The position numbers were made by a program, and so were the translations under genes. 64,000 bases of DNA from Metarhizium brunneum (lineage: Eukaryota; Ascomycota; Sordariomycetes; Hypocreales; Clavicipitaceae): the NCBI RefSeq assembly GCF_013426205.1, contig NC_089426.1, positions 682,001 through 746,000 on the forward strand, given 5' to 3'. Under the pieces are notes generated by a model. That model made no database searches. It was not told the origin of the DNA and saw only the letters and a program-made list of their open reading frames with translations. Positions within the stretch are counted from its first letter, which is position 1; every line of letters starts with the position of its first letter. This document shows, in pieces, positions 9,094 through 20,500 of the stretch.

Positions 9094-10284
9094 ATGGGTT
9101 CAACAAACGGCAGCAGCCAGGTCCTGGGGGAGTACATGCACCCCGTTGTCAACCCAAACTCCGATCGAGGAGACCCTTGGCAGCGAAGCTACGGCGCGCC
9201 TCCCCCCGTGGGCGATCTCGTTCCACGAACCTCGCCACTGATCGATATCCGCCCCTTGCTCTCTGAACCAGGGTACACCGCCGTCGGGCATCTCAAGAGT
9301 CATGGATTCGGGGTAGTCAAGCACCGCTCGGCGTCCCTGGAGTCATGCCACACAAGCAAAGGAGAGATGGACGAGGAAGCCGTGGCAAGCATGTATTACC
9401 CCGAAATCAAGGAACTAGTAGCAAAGACCCTGGGCGCCAAATACGTCCACGTTACGCATAGTGTCTTTCGGCGAGGCGCAAGAGCACCAGAACCGTTCAA
9501 GATGCCAACGGGCTTGAAGCCATTGCCGGCAGATGACGGCAAACATGGAGACAGGGGGGCTTCTACAGAAAAGAGCAAGGCAAAGCAAGGCAAGCCGGCA
9601 GACTACTGGACATGTCGACCGCGCATGTCTACATCGACACCGGCGCGCGTCCCCCATCTCGACTTCACGCCGCTCTCTGCACGGCGGACGCTGCGCTTCC
9701 ACAGCCAAGAGATCTACAAGACAGCCCTGGAGCGAGGCATGATTGCGGCCGAGGACACAATCTGCCTGAACCACCCGTTTCGACCGTCCGACAAGGAATC
9801 AGACGCCCTCATCGCCAAGCAGTACAACCACACGGAGAGCGGGCGACTCGGGCCCCGATACGCCGCGTATAGTATCTGGCGGCCCCTGAAGAAGGTCGCC
9901 CGCGATCCCCTGACGTTCTCGCCGCGAAAGGAGACGCCCGCCAGCGCCGACGGTGACACGGTACACTGGCGATATGAGAACAGGGTCCCCGGCCCCCCGG
10001 AGCTAGGCGGCGACTGGCTAAAGGAGTTTGCCATGCTCGGCGTGAAAGCAAAGGAACCGCCGCCGGGGCAGAGCCCTCGACACGCGAGCGCCGGCTCAGA
10101 GTGGTACTACGTGTCGGCGCAGGAGACGGACGAGGTCCTGTTCGTGCAGCTCTTTGACAGCGCATCGCTGGGCGAGGATTCCCAGCACGCAGGTGCCCCG
10201 TGGCATGCTAGTCCTGAAATCGGCGCCGCTGCCGGCGATGAGCCCAGGGAGAGTATTGACGTTCGCGTCCTTGTTCTCTGGTGA
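9094..10284 (+). CDS. AsaB/CmcJ-type non-haem iron hydroxylase or desaturase (GA4 desaturase family)
   Basis: This is a single-exon gene of 396 residues starting at ATG 9094 (context AACCATC). Family marks in order are: VGHLKSHGFGVVKH near 64-77, a YVHVTHSVFRR segment (117-127) where relatives have a conserved His/Arg, PHLDFTPLSA (187-196), RYAAYSIWRPLKKVARDPL (255-273), SEWYYVSAQETDEVLFVQLFDS (335-356), and PRESIDVRVLVLW ending the protein. Relatives hydroxylate or desaturate small metabolites, for example AsaB in aspergillic acid synthesis, and probably use iron and 2-oxoglutarate. An atypical Lys/Ser/Gly-rich insertion lies at about 143-178. I looked for an intron there and found no matching donor. 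The substrate cannot be inferred. Confidence 0.8.
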   Translation: MGSTNGSSQVLGEYMHPVVNPNSDRGDPWQRSYGAPPPVGDLVPRTSPLIDIRPLLSEPGYTAVGHLKSHGFGVVKHRSASLESCHTSKGEMDEEAVASMYYPEIKELVAKTLGAKYVHVTHSVFRRGARAPEPFKMPTGLKPLPADDGKHGDRGASTEKSKAKQGKPADYWTCRPRMSTSTPARVPHLDFTPLSARRTLRFHSQEIYKTALERGMIAAEDTICLNHPFRPSDKESDALIAKQYNHTESGRLGPRYAAYSIWRPLKKVARDPLTFSPRKETPASADGDTVHWRYENRVPGPPELGGDWLKEFAMLGVKAKEPPPGQSPRHASAGSEWYYVSAQETDEVLFVQLFDSASLGEDSQHAGAPWHASPEIGAAAGDEPRESIDVRVLVLW

Positions 10285-10603
10285 GAGGAGTGCTATAGTA
10301 TGTACTATTCCGTGCAAAAGACTGCGTTGTGAAGTTGTGAGAAATTAATTTATAAGGACTGACTCGCTGGCTGAGCGCTTTGATGCTATCTAATAAGATT
10401 CTTTGTGATGCGAACCGCAGAAATCTCTGAGAAGTAATATGAAGAAAATAACCAGAAACCAGAAAGAGGTTGTTCTTTCCCACCGCAAGTATTCCACAAT
10501 ATACTACCATATACCATAGTATTTCATAGTATGCTATAATAAACTATAGCATATTATAGTATAGCATGTGATAATCAGATATTTTGTTTGGTCCTGCTGG
10601 CTA
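10285..10603. other. Short convergent gap, AT-rich
   Basis: This separates the 3' ends of the AsaB-like gene and the kinase-like gene. About 10500-10575 is made of ATAGTAT-type strings in both orientations. Confidence 0.5.
10531..10552. repeat. Perfect AT-rich inverted repeat
   Basis: ATGCTATA, a 6-nt spacer, then TATAGCAT can form a hairpin between two convergent genes. It might contribute to 3' end formation, but there is no defined fungal terminator signal to confirm that. Confidence 0.5.
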
Positions 10604-12664
10604 TTATACAGCCTCTGGATGACTGTCTAGCACCTTCGCTTTCCCAGAGCAGTTTGCAACCACGCGCTTCTGACCCCTTTTCCTCTCCTTCTTGGAGAGA
10701 TCAACTAGTGTCTTATGCTTAGGCGGTTCCAAGATCTTAGCATAGTCAAAGTCTATCACCACGACCCGGCCCAGCTCCTCGTTCCAGAGCAGGTTGGCGT
10801 CGTGCACATCATCGTGGTAAATACCCTCGTTTCGAACAGCTTCCGAGGACCGCTGCACCTCGAGTGACAAACCTGGCGATTTTTCCTCTTTGACCGTTTG
10901 TCCCCCCCAAGACATGAGCATCATATGGACTGCTCTCAGGCCTCCAGGGAGTATGTAACCGCCGGGAAGCTCGACCAAGCCCAGATGCACGGGTACCGCG
11001 TCGCCCTGGAGCCGGTGGAGCTTCTCGTATACATTTGTCTCGTGCTCCAGGCTGCACAAGAGCGTGGCCGTGGTGCCCTTGGCGACAAATGTGTATCCGT
11101 AGGGTGCCAGCTCCAGCTTGAAGAGCACCCCGGTGCTCCCGTACGTGCCCCAGGGGGACAGCAACTCGCAGTAGTCGTACGGGTCCCTGCGAGGCTGCTC
11201 GTCGACGAGACGGGTGAACTCAGCCATGTCGATCGCGTGCTGCTCGTTTCCACCGACAGCACGGTGGAATTGCACGTTGGGACAGTTGTTAGCGAGGTCA
11301 CGACCCGTCTTGAGACCAAGCAGGCAGGCCTGCGTACAGTATTGCTTCGCAGGCTTGTTGTATGCGCGGTGGACGCCAGTCTTTGTCTCGCCGTCCTCGG
11401 ATGCGTAGCCCTGCCGACCCCATATGGCCAATGATTCCTTCGCAGCCTGCGTCGACGCCTCCAAGCCCGGGCCCTCGGCCGCCTCGGATTGAAGGCTCTG
11501 AAGGCAAAAGCTGGCCAGTTGGGCCACTGCGGTATTGGACATGTATGTGGACCAGTCGTCCTCACTCGCCGCATCCCTCACCACGGTTTCTGGCACGCAC
11601 AGGTGGTGATACAGTGTCCGAGGCTCGGTTGGATCATAGTAAAGGAAAACGTAGAACTTGCCGGCGGCGACATAGCCATACGAAACCCCATAGATTATCA
11701 TGAAGTTGAACACCCGTATCAGGATCCTGGCGATGTACTCTTGCCAGGCCTCTTGAGCATTGCCTTGTCTTGTGTCTGATTTGCTCATCACCCGGGTGTT
11801 GACGTCTTCGAATAGTGTCTCCATTTGAAGAGCCTCTTGGAGATGCTCCACGGACCACACGTAATCGTGCTGGTAATCAAACACGAAAGCGTAGTGTTCA
11901 CTGCCGTCCAGGCTCGTTTGGATACCGAAGCCGTAAGGCCTGGTCTCCCTGGCGATGATGTGTTCACCAAACCCGAGCATTTCCCCTGCGCTCTTCACAC
12001 GTATATCCGCAAACGGATACCGCCCACGTAGTTCCTTGTCGTCCCAGATGTGCGCGAGAATGTTCCCGACTGGTTGCTCGATAGCGAACCGTTCGAAATT
12101 CCAGAGATCTGATATGTACTCAGCAATATTCTCTTCAAACAGTCTACCAATGACCTTAGTATCCAGCTCCGATAGAAAACGCCGCTCCTGGGCGCAAGCC
12201 GCCCTGAGGTCGTTAAATCGTAGTTCCCGCTGGTGGGCAAAGGTTCTCCAGGGGAGAAGCCGCTTTGGGTAGAATTTACCGTCGACAGGCGTTGTGGGCA
12301 CCGGCAGGCCATGGCCCGGTGGCGGGAGACGGAGCTTTAAATAGATATGAAAGTGACAGTTATACAAGTACTCTGACAGCGTGGAGTCTTGGTTCTTGCG
12401 TCTCTCCTCTTCGTTCTTGCGTCTCTCCTCTTCGTTCTTGCGTCTCTCTCCCTCATTCTTACGTTTATCTTCCTCATTCTTGCGTTTATCTTCCTCATTC
12501 TTGCGTTTATTTTTCTCATTTTTACGTTTCTCTTCCTCGTTTTTACGCTTCTCTTCCTCGTTCTTGCGTCTCTCTTCCTCTAGCGACCTTTTAAATTCCT
12601 TGTCTTTTTGGTCCTTGCGCGCTAGCAACCTTTCGAGTTCCGCAATCCGATCCTTATCAGACAT
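10604..12664 (-). CDS. Protein-kinase-like protein with N-terminal heptad-repeat coiled coil
   Basis: The product has 686 residues. The start is the ATG at 12664 (MSDKDRIAELERLL); the frame continues upstream without another ATG. Residues about 6-30 are a leucine-rich helix. Residues 31-93 are nine seven-residue units of the type (E/D)(R/K)RKNEE, which should form one long, highly charged helix. A central region of unknown function follows (about 100-480). The C-terminal part looks like a diverged kinase fold: a Gly-rich turn (GTYGSTGVLFKLEL), a VAK lysine, a hinge LMSWGG, a catalytic loop HDDVHDANLLW (H617, D619, N624), and DFD (638-640) in place of DFG. Such proteins are common and often expanded in hypocrealean fungi. 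Whether it phosphorylates anything is unknown. A basic tail (KKERKRGQKR) could act in nuclear localisation. Confidence 0.75.
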   Translation of the reverse strand: MSDKDRIAELERLLARKDQKDKEFKRSLEEERRKNEEEKRKNEEEKRKNEKNKRKNEEDKRKNEEDKRKNEGERRKNEEERRKNEEERRKNQDSTLSEYLYNCHFHIYLKLRLPPPGHGLPVPTTPVDGKFYPKRLLPWRTFAHQRELRFNDLRAACAQERRFLSELDTKVIGRLFEENIAEYISDLWNFERFAIEQPVGNILAHIWDDKELRGRYPFADIRVKSAGEMLGFGEHIIARETRPYGFGIQTSLDGSEHYAFVFDYQHDYVWSVEHLQEALQMETLFEDVNTRVMSKSDTRQGNAQEAWQEYIARILIRVFNFMIIYGVSYGYVAAGKFYVFLYYDPTEPRTLYHHLCVPETVVRDAASEDDWSTYMSNTAVAQLASFCLQSLQSEAAEGPGLEASTQAAKESLAIWGRQGYASEDGETKTGVHRAYNKPAKQYCTQACLLGLKTGRDLANNCPNVQFHRAVGGNEQHAIDMAEFTRLVDEQPRRDPYDYCELLSPWGTYGSTGVLFKLELAPYGYTFVAKGTTATLLCSLEHETNVYEKLHRLQGDAVPVHLGLVELPGGYILPGGLRAVHMMLMSWGGQTVKEEKSPGLSLEVQRSSEAVRNEGIYHDDVHDANLLWNEELGRVVVIDFDYAKILEPPKHKTLVDLSKKERKRGQKRVVANCSGKAKVLDSHPEAV
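12386..12574 (-). repeat. 21-bp minisatellite encoding heptads
   Basis: Nine tandem 21-bp units encode RRKNEEE-like heptads. Units are similar but not identical, differing mainly at positions that change R/K or E/D. Because the unit length is a multiple of three, copy number can change without breaking the frame. Confidence 0.85.
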
Positions 12665-13722
12665 GGTATCGGCTGCAAGACCTGTCAAGTATGCCCCAGT
12701 ATATCTAGAATAGTAGTCAACAGTATGGCGTACGGAGTAACGTGATGATCAGAATGTGCAGAGTTCCGTTTGAGACATACACGACGGGGAAGTGTGGAAG
12801 GAACGCTGAGAGCCCAGACAAGATTGAAGTTGGGCTGAAATGTCACCAACAGCCCCGTGCCTATTTTTAAAGAACAGAAAACAAGGGGGTCCTTATGTAA
12901 GCCCCAGGGCTCAACCGACCAACACTGCGAAGACTTGGCCTTTTTTCTTCCAGGCACATCTGCTACGTAATCACTAGGTAGCGAGAATTCGTGGCTGTAC
13001 TGAGAAACGTCAATGGTGGTTCAGAGGTAGTGCTTTGTGGGGTATCTGGCGACTGAAGGCGACGTGGTATAAATACATATGTAGTGTTGTAACAAAAATA
13101 CAGAAGACCTACCAAATTAAGACTTCGCCTTGTGTGAGGGCTCCACGTTTAGCAGAGTCGTTAAAACAAATAGCTAGGCGTGAATGGTGTGCTCATCGTA
13201 TTTGTTGCCTAAACCTTTTGAGTCTGGGAAACTTGGGTCGATCCGGGGTAACTGCCCCCACGGTGCATGCTCAGATAAAGAACCTGGCGGATAGCATCCC
13301 TGTCTTTGGCCATCGACGGCGAACGCCTCTGATCGCACGTGCAACCATGAACCCGGGCTTGTTGACGCCACTGCGCTTGTAGAAAAAACCAAAGAATAAG
13401 CATGACCCATCACACACTGGGGAATATTCAAGCCAAGATTCTTCCCTCCTTCCTTCCTTCGACAATTCATTCGCATCAACGCCCCTCCCGGACCCGACAT
13501 CCCGATATCCACATCGGCCGGCTCCGAGGCCTTTTTGCCCCAGTCTGTCCCGCTTCCACCCTCGACAACCCGGGGCAAGACGAACCGCAAGAGTTCCCGC
13601 CCCTCCACGCCAATCACCACCATCGCATTGATTAATTTATCATCCCCAGCTCCCTCCCTCCCCCCTCGTCCTCCTCCTCCTCCTACTCCTCCGCGCTGCC
13701 GCAGCGGACCAGCCCCGTCACC
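12665..13722. other. Divergent promoter gap
   Basis: This is upstream of both the kinase-like gene and the 2OG oxygenase. The last 80 bp before 13723 are a CT-rich leader. No coding frame is supported. Confidence 0.5.
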
Positions 13723-15037
13723 ATGGCAGACCAGATGAACCTCCCCGTCGTCGACCTCGACGTCTACCTCAACCAAGAGGCGTCGTCGCCCGCCGTCGTC
13801 GCCGAGTGCGCCAAAGCCGCCAACGCCCTCATCACCTACGGCGCCCTCGTGCTGCACGACTCGCGCGTCTCCCCCTCGGACAACGAGTCCTTCCTCGACC
13901 TCCTCGAGGACTACTTCGCCCAGCCGGAAGCCGAGCTGCGCAAGGACGAGCGCCCCGAGCTCAGCTACCAGATCGGCGTGACGCTCGAAAACACCGAGAA
14001 GCCCAAGTGCGCCGTCGACGAGCCCTGCCTCGACGTCATCCGGCGCCTGCACCCCTCGCAGCGCCCGCTCGACATCTCCGCCCACCAGCCCGACCCGAAA
14101 TGCCGCTTCTTCTGGCGCATGGCCTCGCCGCCGCCCTACGAGACGCAGTTCCCGGGCCTCAACGCCGCCAACGTCGTCCCCTCGGCCGACGCCATCCGCC
14201 AGCGCTGGGCGCCCACAATGGACAAATGGGGCACCTGCATGAAGGACGCGTCCGTACAAATCCCCCCCGTTCTCAGACTATCCCACTCACCAAAGGCAGC
14301 GTGTCGAAACTATCCGAAATGACCGCCGTGGGCCTCGGCCTCCCAGCAACATACTTTAGCGACGCCGGCGCATACGGGTCCGTTTCTCCCCCCTTCTACC
14401 TCCGCCAGCATATATCCTAACAGACATCAATCCAACAGCCCGCACCTCCTCGCGCCCACGGCGTCCGACCTGACCAAGTACGCGCAAAAGGACACCATAC
14501 TGGCCGGCTTCCACACGGACCTCAACTTCCTCACCATCCACGGGCGCTCGCGTTACCCAGGCCTCAACATCTGGGCCCGCAACACGGGTGACCGGCTGGC
14601 CGTCGCCATCCCCCCCGGGAACCACCTCCTCGTCCAGGCGGGCAAGCAGCTCGAGCACGCGACGGGCGGCCTCATCAAGGCCGGCTACCACGAGGTCGTC
14701 GTCAACGAGCGCACCCTCGACGCCGTCGCCCGCCGCGCGCGCGAGCTCCCCGACAGGCCGCTGGTCCGCATCTCGAGCACTCTCTTCTGGCACCTCAACT
14801 CGGACTTTGACCTGGCCCCCGTCCCCGAGCTGGCCGCCAGGGCGAGCAAGCTGAGGCAGGAGCAGCGGCTGCTGGGGAGGGACGAGGGCGACGAGCCCAG
14901 CTACCCGCCTACCAAGGTGGGACACCAAGTCCAGGGGTGAGTAAAGGCAGCGTCAATGGCATACAGGTTCGCCCCCCCTGGGAGACTGCTAACAAACATG
15001 GTGTAGGGAACTGAAACATATTGCTTTGATGGCGTAG
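13723..15037 (+). CDS. 2-oxoglutarate/Fe(II) oxygenase, isopenicillin N synthase-like
   Basis: Four exons, 13723-14249, 14300-14377, 14439-14936 and 15007-15037, give 377 residues with all phases consistent. The first two introns both use the uncommon donor GTCCGT; the second has a CTAAC branch, and the last has GTGAGT with GCTAAC. The last exon adds ELKHIALMA, a typical end for this family; without it translation would stop at 14940. The N-terminal domain (MADQMNLPVVDLDVYL) is DIOX_N-like. The jelly-roll core carries the iron ligands H227 and D229 (FHTDLNFLTIHG) and probably H286 (AGYHEVVV). Such enzymes carry out oxidative steps in secondary or primary metabolism. No cluster partner is adjacent, so the substrate is unknown. 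Confidence 0.82.
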
Positions 15038-15431
15038 ACGCATGGCATGCGCACGACGAGACGACAAATAGCGGGCAAATACCAATCATTATTAGCACTG
15101 CTTTTTACTACTTTTGGCGAATAAAAGTCACAATTTAGTTATGCACCCCGTGCAAGTACGCATGAAGTACTACGGCAGTGGTTCACCGTCATGTGTAAGC
15201 AAATTCACCCACGGTATAGCATTACTCAGTATAAGCAGAAGGAATCTTGTCTCACTATGTGACTGTCATTGCATAAACGCGCTATTAAATGCCACACACC
15301 TAACCGTCCAGTCCATCGTCACCACTTGCTCTCACCGTCGTATGGTAAGCATCCAACTAAACACACAAACTCCACTCTGTCATCAATCATATCAGCAAAA
15401 TACGAAAAAAAAAACCCAAACTACCTCGGCT
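15038..15431. other. Convergent gap
   Basis: The 3' ends of the 2OG oxygenase and the purine permease face each other here. Only short overlapping frames are present; I see nothing else. Confidence 0.5.
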
Positions 15432-17579
15432 CTATGCCTTGGCTGGAGCTAGTTGCGAAAGATTCTTGGCCTCTGGCCCGGCATCCGAGCCCTGCTCGTC
15501 GGAGCTGAGCTTGCGCTGAACAGCAGCCTCAGTGGGCGGCAGATCCTCCCGCCAAAAGTCCTTCTGGCCCTTTCCTAATCGAACCAACCACGGCGGAAGA
15601 AAGCCGCCGGGAATGCGCCACGTCCAGTTCTCCTGCTCGTCCATGTTGGATGGTAGTATGCGTCCGCCAGACAACTTTTTCACCAGCCACACCGTGACGT
15701 TGATGATCATGTACGAGAAGATGCCGCCAATCAATCCATTGGCAATCGAGTACGTGAAAGGCATGAGACAGATAGTGAGGAAGGCCGGGACGGCATCTCC
15801 CATATATTTCCAGTTGATTTCGGGAACAGCGCCGGCCATCATTGATCCGACGAGGATAAGAACACAGCCCGTGGCCCAGGGGGGAATCGAGGCGAAGATT
15901 GGAGCGAAGAAAACGGCAATGAAGAAGCAGAAGCCGGTAGCCATGGAAGTCAAGCCCGTCTTGCCACCTTCCGAGATACCGGCACCAGACTCGATAAAAG
16001 CCGTGACCGGAGGAACACCGAGAACAGCACCGACGGAGATGCACAGCGCGTCAACCATGTAGGCAACGGCCGAGCCCTCAAAATCTTGCGTCACGGGATC
16101 CATAAGGCCGGCGAACCGGGCCATGGAGTACAGTGTACCGGTGGCGTCGAGGATGTCGACATAAAGAAAGGTAATAAGGGCGAGGCCAAACTGGCCCCCG
16201 TATTCGGAAACGTTCCAGTCCTGGACATTGAGCGTGTTCTGAATCGGGTGGAAAGTCACGACCTTCTTGAAGAAGTCAAACGAGCTGTTGCCAACGTCGG
16301 TGTACGGGAAGTAGGTGACCGGTGTTGTACGAGGCCACGAAATGATGCTGACGAGAAGGATGCCAATAATAATGGCACCTTTGACTCGAAACATGGTCAG
16401 TATCACAGTGAAGATTCCACCGCAGAAGATTCCAATCCACATTGCGGGGTGGCGCATCTTGTCCCAGCTGGGGCATGTGCCATCGGCAAGACGATTCTCA
16501 GGAGAGCATCCCGCGAGTTCCACAGGCGTCGCGGTGGCTCCGACCACAACACCAATCCCTTCACTGTACGTGAGTCCAATCAGAGTCAGATACAGGCCGA
16601 TGCCAACGCCCGTGGCGACCTTGATGGAGTGGGGAATCGCTCTGGCAAGCCATTGTCGCAACCCGAGGATGGCAAGACCGAGAAAGATGAAACCTTCGAC
16701 AAAGATGGCGGTGAGGGCTACTCGGTATGGGACCAGACCGGTACCATGATAGCCAACTATGTACAACCAAGTTAGCGGTTGCACGAGCACAAAACAAGAG
16801 CACCCGATTTCGCACCACGTACCGACCGTGTAAGCAAAATAAGCATTCAAGCCTAATCAGACGTCTCATTAGTATATACCCGATGAAGTAAATGGCCTCT
16901 GGTGTTCGAGTGCTGGTCAGCGTACCCATTCCTGGCGCCAAAGCAACCGGCCTGTGTGTCATGGTCAGCAGTGCAACAGTCACCGACTTTATCCCTAACC
17001 ACGTACAAGTTGGCAAAGAGCCCCATGCAGAAGCATGACAGTGCCGATATGGCAGCAGTGGCCGTCACGATGTCGCGCTTGATATCCTGGGTGCAAAGCA
17101 TGTAGTCTGCATCTTTATCGCAAGTAGGGTCTGCAGCAGTGTGAGGGCAGACGCAGGTACCGCCGGAATCCGATACGATTGACGCGTTGACGGCAATAAT
17201 GTATGCCATGGCGAAGAAGGTGGTCATGCCGGCTCGCAGTTCTGTGAGGAAATAGGATCCTTTCCTCTCTCTAGGCTAGAAATGAAAACCATGGTGAGCA
17301 CCAAGATCGACGTGAAGGTGAAGGCATGTCTTTAGCTGTGATGCATACTGGGGAATATGTGATATCATGTCTCAATTCAGACTTGGAACCCCACAGTCGG
17401 GAACCTGCATCCAACATGGGGAACATGAGACACCACACATTGCCCGAAACAGAGTAGTACAGCACGAGAAACGTGATTATGAAAAGGAGAGGACCTACAT
17501 GGCCGCTGCCGTCGAGGCGAAACCATTTTCCAACGACGCTGGTCGCCACCTTGACGTTGACATCTTCTATCCAGCCCAT
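15432..17579 (-). CDS. azgA: AzgA-type adenine/guanine/hypoxanthine permease
   Basis: Five exons, 17579-17499, 17275-17007, 16951-16926, 16852-16823 and 16756-15432, give 576 residues with every phase matching. The assembled N-terminus reads MGWIEDVNVKVATSVVGKWF...GSGH-PRERKGSYFLTELRAGMTTFFAMAYI, then [50 protein letters not shown], which is diagnostic of AzgA H+/purine symporters of the plasma membrane. About a dozen hydrophobic helices follow, including the conserved VGAVLGVPPVTAFIESGAGISEGGKTGLTSM loop. Two exons are only 26 and 30 nt and hold the conserved [18 protein letters not shown] motif. The first intron is long (223 nt). Relatives supply purines as nitrogen source or for salvage. 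Confidence 0.9.
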
Positions 17580-20500
17580 GACGCTCGGAAAGCTTGAGTG
17601 AAAATAGGATACTATAACACCATGCGGAAAGCGAATTGCATCAAAAACAGGCCAGCAAATGCACAGCCTGATCAGCCGGTAGGTGAGCGGATGCGTTTCC
17701 CTGTGCCGATAGAAGGAATAAAGAAAAGAGAGTCAAGCCGGGAGGGAATCTCAGCATCCAGAGTCGAAAAGGTGGGTGGCAATCGAGATTTTCACAGTGG
17801 AGATGAAGGAATGTAGTAGTAGAGGACCACGGGGAAGCTTTATGGAGGTTTGGAGTAGCACAACTGGGCCTGAGTTAGTGGTTTGAGAGAGGGACTTGGA
17901 ATAGCGTGTGCCATGCAACTAGAGAAGCGGCAGAAAATAAGTAAGAGTTCAGACAAGAGGTGTGTGGGAATTAAAGGCCGGCCGGCTCATGACTGATACC
18001 AAAGATTTCCAACTGACTTGCACGAAAATGGGGTGTGTGTGGATGATCCGCGGTCGGCAAGCAAGAGGGTCGGCTAGCTTTAACACTGACAGTCCGGCTT
18101 CAAGGGTTTTCCGACTTGCTCCTATCTTTTTATCTTCAATTTGTATCGAATGTATCCTTTGACTCGCAGAAACGTCTAATGGCGTCGGTAATAAGTCTCG
18201 TCGGTAGTTGTAGCTCAGCCAGAAATGTGAGACTGATTGGTACAGTACAAGATTGTCTCATGGCAAGGTTGCTCGCCAATCATTACAAGCCAGTCGCTGA
18301 TTCACCGTCCGCCCGGAGACTCGGAGCACGACCCTGCGCTGCGAACTGGTATCTGACGTTCAGTATCGTCTGCCTTCCGACATGCCTGATAGACCTGATG
18401 ACGTGTTGTCGCCGGTTCGCTTGCAAGATATCATGCAATTTTTACAATGCCTCGTTTGGGCCGCCCCGTTTCTTGTACACAATCTCGGCAGACGACCCCC
18501 TTCTTCACGCACAGAACACGACGCTAGAAATGTACGTATCTCAAAGGGATGAAGATTTTTTTGCGTGTGGCGCTCAGCCAAGCGACGGCCAGGTCCGGGA
18601 ATCGTTACTGAATGTGGACTCTGATGATGATAACGGTTGCAAGACGGTTTTTGACTGGGTGCCACTATCTTAAGCTCCACCTATCCACCACGCGAGCAAT
18701 TAAAAAGGATGTGGGGTTGCGAGGGCCGGAATGTCGACGTTTGTTTCGATTCGAGAAAGGGCGAGGGCTGATTTCCAATTGTAGGGGAAGCGGTTGGAAC
18801 AAAACCCTTTCCTTACAAAGTCCGCAACCCTCGGCTTGCGGCTGTCTATTGGCTAGTGTTTGAGGCTGCTCCCGCAACTACCTGGGCATGATGGCTTGAA
18901 CACAGAATAAAGTCCGACATCCCGATGATGCTAAGATGATCTCGCGGGCGCGTCGAAGAACATGAGTGCAATCAGCTGTGAACGCGCAACCCTGGCGAGG
19001 ACATTGGCAGCGAATTGAGATCAATTTCAGCTTCCACCGTAAGCGATATATGGTGAAAAGCCAATATTCGCTATCAAGGTGGTTTGAACGAACGAACAAC
19101 GTCGATATCTTCCACGCCACATCATGTACCCCGCGTTTTCCAGGGATCTGTCCCGATTTCCTGAGCCATGTCCTTGATCTATAAATTACCAACAATAGCA
19201 CAGGCTTTGTGGAGGCGGGAAGTCAAGTGATGCTCGCAGATAGACGAGGAGGTGGGTGTTGCTCTCGCTGCTTTGGGTGATGGTCCGTAGGACTTCGGCG
19301 GCTCCCGATGGATGACGCAAGGGCTACCTGGGCAATGTCTGGTCGAATCTGCAGGCGGACATTTGCATCGATAAGAACTGATAGCCTTGCTGATTGAGTC
19401 GCGGGCAGGACTGATTGGTGCTGTCAACGAGAGACTATTGGTGCTAGACGTTGGCCTTGATTGGCTTTCTTGATAGCTGCACTCCTATATGTGAAAGAGT
19501 AGAGTATTTGGACGGAGATATTCCGGGCTGTCGACAAATGCTTGTGTTGGAGTTGAACTGGCCATTTGAATGCTGGGTCTGGTGCAGCTGAGGTACAGTG
19601 GGTGTAGGTGCCAACATGCACCTTCCGTTTGCACTAGGTGGTGCATCTTGCAGGTGCCAGCAGCTGCCCAAGCCCACATGCAACTTTGAACATTGATATC
19701 TCGCAATGGGGAGTGAAAATTATCACCATTGGTGGATTACCTGGTCAGAGTGCAACCCGAATATTTTGCGAGACGTCTGGCTTACTTATTAGTGAACCCA
19801 CCGCGGATACCGGCATACTACGCTCTCATTGTCACTCCGTTCCTGCGTTCGTATTTCAATGGAGTATCTGAGATCTCAGATCTCATCACATTGACAGGGA
19901 AGGATGTGCATCGGGCTTTCTCCGACACGGGCGTCAACGGAGACATCCACATCCATGTGTCACTCTTGGGTAGAGGCGGGACGGCAGAGTCCGTGACAAC
20001 CGCAAGTGTGACGGCTACGCTCCTATGTATTCCAAACACTTCTGCTGAATTGTTAGACAGAGCTTGACAACGTGATTATAAGGGCCAGTCTGGCAGAAGA
20101 GAAGGCCCAGCTGGACCCTGACACTACCAGATCATCGACCCAACCCGGACGCAATCGGGTGACGAAGCTCGACAGTAGTATAAATAACATCTGCTGGATA
20201 TATTACGCAAGAGAAACCAGAAACGGAATAGTATACCAGGCACATTTTCTGACACAACCAGGGTAAACTCACATGTATGTTATAGCCAAGATAACTGCCA
20301 ACCGATAAAATAACACTAGGCAACAACGCTGTAGCTTTTTGAAAGCTCACAGTTTTAGCCAATCCCAGGAAACCTGATCGTCTTTCCAAACAGTAGTATA
20401 ACCTTGATGTCGAGCAAGCACATTCCTCTTAACCTCCCGTGTACTCCGTCACATCACCCGCATCACACCTGGGACCTTGATGCTCTCACACCAGAAACGA

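Noticed and set aside
12386..12574. Tandem repeat considered as a CRISPR-like array
   Set aside because: Units abut without spacers, encode heptads in a gene, and the genome is fungal.
13174..14259. 361-codon frame antisense to the 2OG oxygenase
   Set aside because: Shadow frame running from the promoter across exon 1; low complexity and no domain.
18116..18673. 185-codon plus-strand frame
   Set aside because: It opens with TTG, has no domain and no gene-like composition. A nearby GTAGCTCAGCC recalls a tRNA D-arm, but no acceptor stem or T-arm follows.
19729..20067. 112-codon plus-strand frame
   Set aside because: A competing minus-strand frame covers the same DNA, and there is no family, promoter or splice pattern.
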